A DNA stretch of 64,000 nt from Eubacteriales bacterium (GTDB lineage: Bacteria; Bacillota; Clostridia; Lachnospirales; Lachnospiraceae). The position numbers and the translations under genes were made by a program. This document shows positions 49,967 through 58,928 of this stretch, piece after piece. The stretch covers positions 1-64,000 of the forward strand of contig JAUNGT010000006.1 in the NCBI GenBank assembly GCA_030524455.1, written 5' to 3'. The notes under the pieces were generated by a model. That model was not told the origin of the DNA and did no database searches. It was given only the letters and a program-made list of their open reading frames with translations. Position 1 is the stretch's first letter, and every line of letters starts with the position of its first letter.

Positions 49967-52450
49967 ATGAGTTTGGAAACATTATATATGATCGGCAATT
50001 CGCACATTGACCCGGTGTGGTTTTGGGACTGGGACGAGGGGCTGCAGGAGGTGAAGGCCACCTTCCGGTCAGCCCTGGACCGGCTGCGGGAGGATCCGGA
50101 GGTGAAATTTACCGCCACTTCCTCCTGCTTTTTTGAATGGATCGAGGCCGTCTGTCCGGAGATGTTTGAGGAAATCCGGCAGCGGGTGCGGGAGGGGCGC
50201 TTTGAGCTGACCGGCGGCTGGTTTCTGGAGCCGGACTGCATTCTGCCCTGCGGCGAGGCCTTTGTGCGTCAGGGCCTGTACGCCCAGCGCTATTTCCGGG
50301 AAAAATTCGGGAAAATCTGCCGCACCGGCTCCAACGTGGACAGCTTCGGCCACAATCCCATACTGCCGCAGCTTTTACAAAAAAGCGGTCTGGAGGAGTA
50401 TGTGTTTATGCGCCCCAGGCTGAAGGAGCCGGTGTTTGTCTGGGAGAGTCCGGACAAAAGCCGGGTGACGGCGGTGAGTCTGCCCAGCGAGTACACCACC
50501 TGGTTTTACGAGAAGACCAGGGAGGCGGCGGAGATGGCGCGGGAGGCGGCAAAAAAGCAGGGCCTTTCCTCCATCCCCTGCTGCTACGGCGTGGGAAACC
50601 ACGGCGGCGGCCCTACGAAGGAGAATATCACGGCAGTGCGCCAACTGCGCGCAGAGCTTAAGGAGACCCGGCTGGTTTTTGGCAGCTACCGGGAGTTTTT
50701 CGACAGCCTGACGGAAAAAGAACGGGAGCGCCTGCCCGTAAAACAGGCCTTTTTCGATAAAATCAATACCGGCTGCTACAGCATGGACGGGGAATTAAAA
50801 CGGGAAAACCGGACGGCGGAGGGACGCCTGTTCCAGGCGGAGGCGATGCTTGTCCTGGCGCGGCTGTATAGCGGCGGCCGTTTCGAGGTGCGGGAAAAGG
50901 AACAGGTAAGAAAGCTGTGGAAGACCCTCCTGTTTAATCAGTTCCATGACACGCTGGGCGGCACGGCGGTGCGGCAGGCCAGGGACGAGGCGGTGCGGCA
51001 GCTGGGCAGCGTCAGCGCCGGGGCAAAGCGGCTCTGGGCGCTGGCCATGCAGCGGATCATGAACCGGACGGATACCAGGGGGGAAGGCTTTCCGCTGTTT
51101 TTGTTCAACCCCACCGGGCGGGACTGGGACGGCCCGGTGGCCATCGAGCTGGACTGGTTCTGCAAGGACGGTCTGGTGCTGCGGGACCCGGAGGGCAGGG
51201 AGGTCGCCTATCAGCGGGTGCACACCGCGGCCAAGGTGCGCAACTACAACCTGGGCGGCCGCCGGGGCATCGTGTTTCATGCCCACATCCCGGCCCTGGG
51301 CTTTTCCGTATACCGCACGGAAATCGGAACGCCGGCGCTGGAATGCGACAGCCGGGAGAGCGGCGGAAAATGGCTGCTGACCGCAGACGCTTCTTCCTCC
51401 CCGGCGGAAGAAACGGCCGGGCCTGTCCTGGAAAACGGCTTTGTGCGGGCTGTCTTTGACCGGCAGGGCTTTCTGTGCTCCCTGACGGACCGGGAGACGG
51501 GCTATGAGGCCTTAAGCGGCCCGGTCCGTTTTCCGGTCTGGCAGGACGAGCGCGACACCTGGGGAGGCGACCAGGGGCGGCCCTACCGGCCCACGGGGGA
51601 GCAGCTGCGGTTTGAATCCCTGCAGCTTGTGGAGGAGGGCAGCTGCCGCAAAATCCTGCGGGCGACCTACCGGCTGGGCGGCAGCGTGCTGTTTCAGGAA
51701 TACGCGCTTTATCCGGACAGTCGGGAGCTGGAGATCCGAAGCCGCCTGCTCTGGGACCGTCCCTGGCAGATGCTGCGGATGGAGCTGCCGCTTGCGGTGA
51801 CGGACAATTACACCTTCCAGGAGACGGCCTACGGCGTCTGGGGACGGAGCATCCCAGACGGGGACGAGTACAGTATGCACCGCTTCGTGGATGTGACGCA
51901 GGAAAAGAGCGCAGGGCTGTGTCTGGCAAACGACGGCAAATACGCTTTTAGCCTGCGGGAAAACGCGCTGTCCGTCCCGCTTGCCAGAAGCGCCATCTTT
52001 GCCCAGGGCAACGGCAAAGACTGGTACAACCCCTCGGAGGGCTACGAGTATGCGGATCTGGGGGAGCAGCGCTTTACCTTTACCCTGCGGCCTCATGGCC
52101 GGGCGCTTGCGCCCGGGGAGCGTCTCCTGCAGGCCCGGCGCTGCGCGTCCCCGATTCTTGCCATGGCGGACAACTGCCATCCGGGAGAGCGCCGGGCAAA
52201 CCGCTGGACAGGGCTTTGTTTGCCGGAGGAAAACGTGGAATGCGTCTGGGTAAAGCCGTCGGAGGACGGGGATGAAATTGTGCTGCGGCTGCTCGAGACA
52301 GGGGGAAAGAAAACCGCAGGCCGGCTTGTCCTTGCCGGAACGGAATATCCCTACGGGATCGGCGCGTACGAGATACTGACTTTATTGGTCAATGAAGAGG
52401 GCTGCCAGAGCGTAAATCTGCTGGAGTGGGCCGGAAAGGAAATGGAATGA
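49967..52450 (+). CDS. GH38 alpha-mannosidase (paralogue 2)
   Basis: An 827-residue GH38 enzyme. The zinc site starts at H13/D15 (GNSHIDPVW), and the nucleophile is D125 in SNVDSFGHN; YGVGNHGGGPTKENI and FNQFHDTLGG follow. Same order of blocks as the paralogues at 40366 and 58929. Cytoplasmic. Its start is one base after the MBL gene, and its stop overlaps the next GH38 gene (ATGA), so the two mannosidases are co-translated. Confidence 0.9.
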   Translation: MSLETLYMIGNSHIDPVWFWDWDEGLQEVKATFRSALDRLREDPEVKFTATSSCFFEWIEAVCPEMFEEIRQRVREGRFELTGGWFLEPDCILPCGEAFVRQGLYAQRYFREKFGKICRTGSNVDSFGHNPILPQLLQKSGLEEYVFMRPRLKEPVFVWESPDKSRVTAVSLPSEYTTWFYEKTREAAEMAREAAKKQGLSSIPCCYGVGNHGGGPTKENITAVRQLRAELKETRLVFGSYREFFDSLTEKERERLPVKQAFFDKINTGCYSMDGELKRENRTAEGRLFQAEAMLVLARLYSGGRFEVREKEQVRKLWKTLLFNQFHDTLGGTAVRQARDEAVRQLGSVSAGAKRLWALAMQRIMNRTDTRGEGFPLFLFNPTGRDWDGPVAIELDWFCKDGLVLRDPEGREVAYQRVHTAAKVRNYNLGGRRGIVFHAHIPALGFSVYRTEIGTPALECDSRESGGKWLLTADASSSPAEETAGPVLENGFVRAVFDRQGFLCSLTDRETGYEALSGPVRFPVWQDERDTWGGDQGRPYRPTGEQLRFESLQLVEEGSCRKILRATYRLGGSVLFQEYALYPDSRELEIRSRLLWDRPWQMLRMELPLAVTDNYTFQETAYGVWGRSIPDGDEYSMHRFVDVTQEKSAGLCLANDGKYAFSLRENALSVPLARSAIFAQGNGKDWYNPSEGYEYADLGEQRFTFTLRPHGRALAPGERLLQARRCASPILAMADNCHPGERRANRWTGLCLPEENVECVWVKPSEDGDEIVLRLLETGGKKTAGRLVLAGTEYPYGIGAYEILTLLVNEEGCQSVNLLEWAGKEME

Positions 52451-55400
52451 AGGTAAAGGATCCGCATTTTGTGCTGGAAAAAATAGAAAAATATGTCCAG
52501 GAGGATATCCGCCCCTCCCGCATCCGGGAGGCCCTGGAGCTTTCGGAGTGGCGGTACCTGGAGACGGATATGGAGGAGCGCATCGACGACGCTTACACGG
52601 TGGAGTATGACGACAGCAGCTGGAAGCCGTTCCGGCTGTGGGACACCTGGGGCGGCTACGACAGGGTGGCGTGGTTTCGCACCCGGGTGAGGATCCCGGA
52701 AAAGCTGCGGGGGAAAACGCTGGCGCTGCGCCTGCTCCCCGGCCCGAGGGATGGGGGAGAGTCCACGGCGGAGGGGCTTTTGTATGTGAACGGGCACCCC
52801 GTGCAGGCGGTGGACATCTGGCACGAGGAGGTGCTTTTGGAGGAAGCGCTGTGCCGGGAAAGCGAGCTTTGCCTGGCGCTGAAGGTCTGGAGCGGCGTCT
52901 TAAATCCGCCGAAATTCCGGACCTTCCGGGAGGCGAAGCTGATCGAGCTGGACATGCGGGTGGACAAATTCTGCTTCCTGGTCGATACGCTGCGGCGCTG
53001 CGCGCTTTTGCTGGACGAGAGCGACCTGCGCCGGATCCGGTTGACCAGGCTGCTCAACGACACCTTCCGGCGGGTGAATTTTCTGGATTACGGCGGACAG
53101 ACCTATTACGATTCCATCTATGGGGCGCTGTCCTTTTTGCAGGAGGAGCTTTCTGCGCTGGAGCAGGTGGAGGAGATCAAGCCCACCGTTTACGGTGTGG
53201 GCCATTCCCATATCGATATGGCCTGGCTGTGGCGGCTTTCGGCGACCCGGGAGAAGGCCTCCCGCACCTTTTCCACGGTACTGAATCTGATGCGGCAGTA
53301 CCCGGAATACCGGTTCATGCACTCCTCCCCGCAGCTGTACCGGTTCGTGAAGCAGGATTATCCGGAAATCTATGAGCAGATCCGGGAAAAGATCCGCGAG
53401 GGTCAGTGGGAGATCACCGGCGGGATGTGGGTGGAGCCGGACACAAATATTCCCTCCGGGGAATCCCTGGTGCGCCAGTTTCTGTATGGAAAGCGGTTTA
53501 TCCGGGAGGAGTTCGGCAAGGAGACGACGCTGGTCTGGCTGCCCGACGTGTTCGGTTACTCGGCGGCCTTTCCGCAGATCATGAAAAAATGCGGCATGAA
53601 ATATTTCATGACCACCAAGATTTCCTGGAACCAGTACAATCATTTCCCCTACGATACCTTCTGGTGGAAGGGCATCGACGGCACGGAAATTTTCACGCAC
53701 TTTATCACCACGCCGGAGGATGGCTCCTGGTTTTACACCTACAACGGACATATGGATCCGGAGGAGGTGACGGGCGTCTGGAAAAACTACAAGGACAAGG
53801 ATAAAAACGACGAGCTTCTGATCGCCTTCGGCTGGGGCGACGGAGGCGGCGGCCCCACCCGGGAAATGCTGGAGCAGAGCCGGGTGATGAAAAACGTGCC
53901 GGGCATTCCCCGGGTCAAAATCACCTCCGCGGAGGACTATTTTGCCCGCATTTACGACCATGCCGACCATCAGGCCATGGGAACCTGGGAGGGGGAGCTT
54001 TACTTTGAGCTGCACCGGGGCACCTATACCTCCCAGGCGGCCAACAAACGCTATAACCGGCAGACGGAGACGCTTCTGCACAATATTGAATTTCTCTGGG
54101 CCCTTGGCGGCGGTCCTGCCGGATCTGCGGATTATCCGAAGGAGTCGCTGGACCGGATGTGGGAGCGCACGCTGTTAAACCAGTTCCATGACATTTTGCC
54201 CGGTTCTTCCATCCGTCAGGTCTACGAGGATACGACAAAGGACTACGAGGCCATCCGAAAGGAGGGGGAAGCGCTTCTTTTGCAGGCTGCCGGGCGGATC
54301 GGACAGGATGTCCGGGTGGATCGGGATTCCGTGATTTTCTATAATACCGCGGGCTTTGAGCGGGACAGCTATCTGATGCTTCCTTACGGGGATCAGCTGC
54401 AGCCGGGAAGCCTTCTCGAGGACGAAGCGGGAGTGCTGGACAGCGCAGATACGCCGGAAGGGCTTTTGGTGCGCGCAAGGAAGCTGCCGCCCTACGGCTA
54501 CCGGACGGCGCGCCTGAGCCTGCCCGGCGAAAAGGCAGGCAAAGCTTTGCCTGCCGCCGTGTCGGTGTCCGCGGACGGCGCACACATTGAGAGCCCCTAT
54601 TATACGCTGGATCTGAATGAGAACGGCGAGATCGCCGGGCTTTACGACCGGCAAAACGGCCGCCGCGTGGACGGCGGAAGTCCCATGAACGTGTTTGCCG
54701 CTTTCGAGGACAAGCCCCAGCGCTTTGATGCCTGGGACGTGGACGTTTATTATAAGGAGAAGCCCTACGCGCCTTTTACGCTGACCGATCGCCGGGTGCT
54801 GCAGGAGGGAGAGCGGGCGGTGATTCGCCAGACCTGGAGCTTCCACGAGTCCAGCCTGACCCAGGAGCTGATCCTGTATGCGAACGACCGTCGGATCGAT
54901 TTTGTGACGGAGCTTGACTGGAAGGAGAAGCAGGTGTTTTTGAAGGCCTACTTCCCCGTGGCGGTGCATGCGCCGGAGGCCTCCTACGAGATTCAGTTTG
55001 GCAGCGTCAAACGTCCCACCCACACCAACACGGAGTGGGATTTCGCCCGGTTCGAGGTGCCGGCGCACCGGTGGGCGGATCTGTCCGAGAGCGGATACGG
55101 CGTGGCGCTGTTAAACGACTGCAAGTACGGCTATGACATTCACAAAAACGTGATCGGCCTGTCGCTGTTAAAATCGGCCGTCCGTCCGGACGAGACCGCG
55201 GACCGGAGGCTGCACCGCTTTACCTATGCCCTCTATCCTCATGCGGGCAGTCTGGAGGAGAGCGATGTGCAGCGGGCGGCGGTGGACTTAAACCTTCCGG
55301 TGCTGACAGGCTTTGTCCCCAAAACAAAAGGGGCGGCCGCCTTTTCATCCTTCTCCCTGGCAAGCGTGAGCGCCTCCTCCCATGTGCAGCTTGACACAAT

Positions 55401-55614
55401 CAAGCGCTCCGAGGACGGCAGAGGCCTGGTGCTTCGCCTGTTCGAGTATCAGAACCGGGCGGAGCAGAACGTGCAGCTCAAGCTGGGCTTTCCGGCGGAA
55501 CGTGCCTATGAGTGCAACCTCTGCGAGGAGGAGCTTCGTCCCGTCAGCCTGGCGGAGGGCGAGCTTTCCTTCGATATCGGTTGTTTTGAGATTAAGACCT
55601 TCCTGATTCTGTAA
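52447..55614 (+). CDS. Large GH38 alpha-mannosidase with N-terminal accessory domain
   Basis: A 1055-residue GH38 enzyme of the classical bacterial/MAN2C1-like form. An N-terminal beta-rich domain (about 1-240, with YDRVAWFRTRVRIPEKL) precedes the catalytic barrel: zinc site GHSHIDMAW with H255/D257, and nucleophile D367 in VWLPDVFGYSAAFPQ. NQFHDILPGSSI follows, then a long beta C-terminus. This is a different branch from the other three GH38 proteins and would cut alpha-mannosidic links in oligosaccharides. No signal peptide. The ATG overlaps the previous stop. Confidence 0.92.
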   Translation: MKVKDPHFVLEKIEKYVQEDIRPSRIREALELSEWRYLETDMEERIDDAYTVEYDDSSWKPFRLWDTWGGYDRVAWFRTRVRIPEKLRGKTLALRLLPGPRDGGESTAEGLLYVNGHPVQAVDIWHEEVLLEEALCRESELCLALKVWSGVLNPPKFRTFREAKLIELDMRVDKFCFLVDTLRRCALLLDESDLRRIRLTRLLNDTFRRVNFLDYGGQTYYDSIYGALSFLQEELSALEQVEEIKPTVYGVGHSHIDMAWLWRLSATREKASRTFSTVLNLMRQYPEYRFMHSSPQLYRFVKQDYPEIYEQIREKIREGQWEITGGMWVEPDTNIPSGESLVRQFLYGKRFIREEFGKETTLVWLPDVFGYSAAFPQIMKKCGMKYFMTTKISWNQYNHFPYDTFWWKGIDGTEIFTHFITTPEDGSWFYTYNGHMDPEEVTGVWKNYKDKDKNDELLIAFGWGDGGGGPTREMLEQSRVMKNVPGIPRVKITSAEDYFARIYDHADHQAMGTWEGELYFELHRGTYTSQAANKRYNRQTETLLHNIEFLWALGGGPAGSADYPKESLDRMWERTLLNQFHDILPGSSIRQVYEDTTKDYEAIRKEGEALLLQAAGRIGQDVRVDRDSVIFYNTAGFERDSYLMLPYGDQLQPGSLLEDEAGVLDSADTPEGLLVRARKLPPYGYRTARLSLPGEKAGKALPAAVSVSADGAHIESPYYTLDLNENGEIAGLYDRQNGRRVDGGSPMNVFAAFEDKPQRFDAWDVDVYYKEKPYAPFTLTDRRVLQEGERAVIRQTWSFHESSLTQELILYANDRRIDFVTELDWKEKQVFLKAYFPVAVHAPEASYEIQFGSVKRPTHTNTEWDFARFEVPAHRWADLSESGYGVALLNDCKYGYDIHKNVIGLSLLKSAVRPDETADRRLHRFTYALYPHAGSLEESDVQRAAVDLNLPVLTGFVPKTKGAAAFSSFSLASVSASSHVQLDTIKRSEDGRGLVLRLFEYQNRAEQNVQLKLGFPAERAYECNLCEEELRPVSLAEGELSFDIGCFEIKTFLIL

Positions 55615-55632
55615 GAAAGAGGAAAATAAAGC

Positions 55633-58254
55633 ATGGAATTTTCATTATCCGGCCTGCCCTGGCAGGTGAAGGGCTACTGGCCCTATGTGCCCTTAAAGGA
55701 AAAAAGCATGGAGACCGGTCAGACGCTGCAGGGCGTCACCGACTGGCTTCCGGCGACAGTGCCCGGCGGCATTCATCAGGATCTGTTCCGGGCCGGGCTG
55801 ATCGGGGATCCGTATTTTGGACAGAACAGCCTGGCCTGCGAGTGGGTGGAAAACCGCTGGTGGATGTACCGCACGGAGTTTGGTCCTGTCCTTGAGGGGC
55901 AGGATCTACGCCGGGAGGCGGCGGAGCTTGTGTTTTTGGGGCTGGACTATGAGGCCGAGGTGTTTTTCAACGGCGTTTCCTGCGGCTCCCACACCGGCAT
56001 GTACGACGCCTTCCGGGTGGAGCTGACCGGAAGGGTGCAGGACAAGAATGAGCTGCTGGTGCTTTTTAAGGGGATTCCGCAGGAGATGGGGCAGATCGGC
56101 TATACGTCCCGGACCTCCACCCAGAAAAGCCGTTTTAATTACAAATGGGATTTTTCCACCCGGCTGGTCAATATCGGCTTCTGGCAGGATGTGGTAATCC
56201 GGCTGCTTCCTCCGGCAGAGCTTTCGGATTTGTCGGTGTCCGGTACTTTGCAGAAGGGAGAGGGGGAGCTGCTTGTGTCCGCAAGGCTTACGGACCGGCG
56301 CACCCGGAGCGGCCCGCTGCGGCTCTGTCTTTGGGCGGAGGGCCCTTTTGACCGGAGAAGTCAAATCATAAAGGAGCTGGATGGCGGCAAGACAGAGCCA
56401 AAACCGGCAGTGCGGCATTTTGAGACGGAGCTTTCCCTGACGGAGCGCTCTCTGACGGATGGAAAGGTGTCCGCAAGGCTTTCGGTTCCGGAGCCGGCCC
56501 TCTGGCAGCCCAGGGGCAGCGGCCGACCCTTTTTATATGAGGTGCATCTGGAGCTGTTTTCCGGTGAGCGCAGGCTCTGGGAAAAGACCCTGCAAACCGG
56601 GATCCGTTCCCTTTCCCTGACGCAAAACGAGGCTGCGCCTGCGGACGCTCTGCCCTATACCTTTGTGGTAAACGGCAGAAAAACCTACATCAGGGGCATG
56701 AATCTGACGCCTCTGGATCATCTCTACGGCTGTGTGGGCCGGGAACGCTACGAGGCCCTGACGGCGGCTCTGGCGGCGGCAAACGTAAATCTTGCCAGGG
56801 TCTGGGGCGGCGGGCTGATCGAGAAGGAGGAATTCTACGACCTGTGCGATGAGAACGGGATCCTGGTCTGGCAGGAATTCATCCAGTCCAGCTCCGGGAT
56901 CGACAACAAGCCCTGTGAGGAGGAAGCATTTCTGGCGCTTTTGGAGCGGGCGGCGACCGCCTGTGTCCGGCAGAAGAGAAATCATGTCAGCCTGGCGGTT
57001 TACAGCGGCGGCAATGAGCTGATGGAGGCGCCGGACCGGCCCTGCGGCCTGGACAACAAAAACCTGGCCCTGCTGCGGCAAATCGTGAAAAGGGAGGACC
57101 AAGGACGGTTTTTCCTGCCCACCTCCGCCTCCGGCCCCCGGGAATTTGTGACCCGAAAAAAGGGCGTCAGCCACGATGTGCACGGCAACTGGCGTTACGA
57201 GGGAAATCCCGGCCACTATGAGCTCTACGGCGGCTCGGACAGCCTCTTCCACAGCGAATTCGGGATGGACGGCACAGCCTGCACAAAGAGCCTGCGCAAA
57301 TTTCTGCCGGAGCATTCGCTGCATCCGACCCCCATGTCCGGCAATGCCGACTGGCGGCATCACGGCGAATGGTGGGGCACCTATTTCCGGGATTGCGAAA
57401 TGTTTGGGCCCATCAGGAAAAGTCCGGAGGAGCTGGAGCGCTTTGTCCGCTGCAGTCAGTATCTGCAGGGGGAGGGGCTGCGGTTTATCCTGGAGGCGGA
57501 CCGGCGACGGGCCTTTTGCAACAGCGGCACGATTATCTGGCAGCTCAACGAGCCCTGGCCCAACTCCTCCTGCACCAACCTGGTGGATTATTACGGGGAG
57601 ACAAAGCCCGCCTATTACCAGGCAAAGAGAGCTTATGAGCCCCGGCATGTGTCGGCGGATTACCGGAGCCTGACCTTTTTGGCGGGCAGCATGGCGGCCC
57701 TGCCGGTTTATGTATCGAACAGCCTGGACGCCTTCGACGCCCGGGTGCAGGCCGGCGTGTACGCCCTGGACGGACGCCTTCTCTGGGAGACGGCCCTGGA
57801 AAAGCGGGCGTCGGAAAACCGGAGCACAAAGCTGGGAACGCTGTCCTTTCCGGTTCCGGCAGAGGAGGTCTTTCTGCTTCGCCTGACGCTGCTGTGCGGG
57901 GAGGAGCGGGCATCGGAGAACACCTATCTGTTTTCCACCCGGGAACGGGAGCCCTTCTCCGCGCTGCGTCAGAAGGATGGGGCGGCTGCCTTTACGCTCC
58001 ATCGCCTGGAGCGGCAAAAGGACGGCCTTTACCGGGCCGAGCTCTCCGTGGAAAATATCGGCGGCCGTGCCGTTTTGGACGCGGGAGTATTCTGCACCTC
58101 CGACGGCTACGGCATGCTGGGGACGGACAACTATACCGTCCTTTTGCCGGGGGAAAAGCGGACCTTCACCTTTGTGCTCTGGGAAACGGTCCCCGGCCCC
58201 TTTGAAAAGCGAAAGGCTCGTCGGGAGCCGGAGTTTGCGCTAAGCTGGCTGTAA
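55633..58254 (+). CDS. GH2 beta-mannosidase
   Basis: An 873-residue GH2 enzyme, probably beta-mannosidase. A sugar-binding domain opens the protein (WLPATVPGGIHQDLFRAGLI, YFGQNSLACEWVENRWW), followed by an immunoglobulin-like domain and the barrel. The acid/base is E462 in YSGGNELME, the nucleophile E542 in FHSEFGMDG. The GHWR-type mannose pocket is not verifiable here, but the N-terminal PGGIHxDL/DPYFGxN block is characteristic of beta-mannosidases. Removing the beta-linked core mannose would complement the alpha-mannosidases before it. Confidence 0.88.
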   Translation: MEFSLSGLPWQVKGYWPYVPLKEKSMETGQTLQGVTDWLPATVPGGIHQDLFRAGLIGDPYFGQNSLACEWVENRWWMYRTEFGPVLEGQDLRREAAELVFLGLDYEAEVFFNGVSCGSHTGMYDAFRVELTGRVQDKNELLVLFKGIPQEMGQIGYTSRTSTQKSRFNYKWDFSTRLVNIGFWQDVVIRLLPPAELSDLSVSGTLQKGEGELLVSARLTDRRTRSGPLRLCLWAEGPFDRRSQIIKELDGGKTEPKPAVRHFETELSLTERSLTDGKVSARLSVPEPALWQPRGSGRPFLYEVHLELFSGERRLWEKTLQTGIRSLSLTQNEAAPADALPYTFVVNGRKTYIRGMNLTPLDHLYGCVGRERYEALTAALAAANVNLARVWGGGLIEKEEFYDLCDENGILVWQEFIQSSSGIDNKPCEEEAFLALLERAATACVRQKRNHVSLAVYSGGNELMEAPDRPCGLDNKNLALLRQIVKREDQGRFFLPTSASGPREFVTRKKGVSHDVHGNWRYEGNPGHYELYGGSDSLFHSEFGMDGTACTKSLRKFLPEHSLHPTPMSGNADWRHHGEWWGTYFRDCEMFGPIRKSPEELERFVRCSQYLQGEGLRFILEADRRRAFCNSGTIIWQLNEPWPNSSCTNLVDYYGETKPAYYQAKRAYEPRHVSADYRSLTFLAGSMAALPVYVSNSLDAFDARVQAGVYALDGRLLWETALEKRASENRSTKLGTLSFPVPAEEVFLLRLTLLCGEERASENTYLFSTREREPFSALRQKDGAAAFTLHRLERQKDGLYRAELSVENIGGRAVLDAGVFCTSDGYGMLGTDNYTVLLPGEKRTFTFVLWETVPGPFEKRKARREPEFALSWL

Positions 58255-58310
58255 TCACCGGCCGGCTCATGTGCAAAGGAAGCCGCCAAAGGCGGCGGAA
58301 AGGATCTATT

Positions 58311-58922
58311 ATGTACGAAAACGAACGCAGGGAGCTGACGGATATCTGCCGCCTGCTCTATGACAGAAATCTGGTGGCGGCCTCGGACGGAAACGTGAGC
58401 CTGCGGGTTTCACCGGAACATATCCTGCTGACGCCCTCCGGCAAAAACAAGGGATTTTTGGAGCCGGGACAGATGCTTGTGGTGGATTTTGAGGGACATG
58501 TGGCAGAGGGCGAGGGAAAGCCCAGCAAGGAATATCCCATGCATCGGGCGGTCTATCTGGGGCGCAGCGACGCCGGAGCGGTGGTGCACACCCATCCGGT
58601 GTTTGCCACCGCCTTCGCCATGGCAGGAAAAAATATTCCCGACAATTATCTGATCGAGACGCGGATGATGCTGAAGGGCGTGTCGCTGGCACCCTACGCC
58701 CAGCCGGGCACGCTGGCGCTGGCAGAGTCCATCGTCCCGTTCCTGACAAAGGGAAATGCCGTTCTTTTGCAGAATCACGGGGCGGTGACCTGGGGCAAAA
58801 ACGGGATGGACGCCTTCAACAAAATGGAGGTGCTGGAGACTGTGGCAAAGACGATCATCATGTCGGCCAAGCTGGGCGCGCCGGTGCCCATCAGCGAGGA
58901 AGAACTGGCAAAAATGGGGTGA
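58311..58922 (+). CDS. Class II aldolase/adducin-family protein
   Basis: A 203-residue zinc-dependent aldolase of the L-fuculose-phosphate aldolase/adducin family. SDGNVSLR (about 24-31), LTPSGKNKG, the catalytic Glu in SKEYPMH, zinc His pair in VVHTHPVFA and LLQNHGAVTWG are the family blocks. ATG 58311 has AAAGGA upstream. It may cleave or decarboxylate the phosphate made by the DUF1537 kinase at 42801, as in OtnC, or act on a deoxysugar phosphate. The GCCGCC/GGCGGC stem just upstream is short and of unclear meaning. Confidence 0.87.
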   Translation: MYENERRELTDICRLLYDRNLVAASDGNVSLRVSPEHILLTPSGKNKGFLEPGQMLVVDFEGHVAEGEGKPSKEYPMHRAVYLGRSDAGAVVHTHPVFATAFAMAGKNIPDNYLIETRMMLKGVSLAPYAQPGTLALAESIVPFLTKGNAVLLQNHGAVTWGKNGMDAFNKMEVLETVAKTIIMSAKLGAPVPISEEELAKMG

Positions 58923-58928
58923 CGGAAA

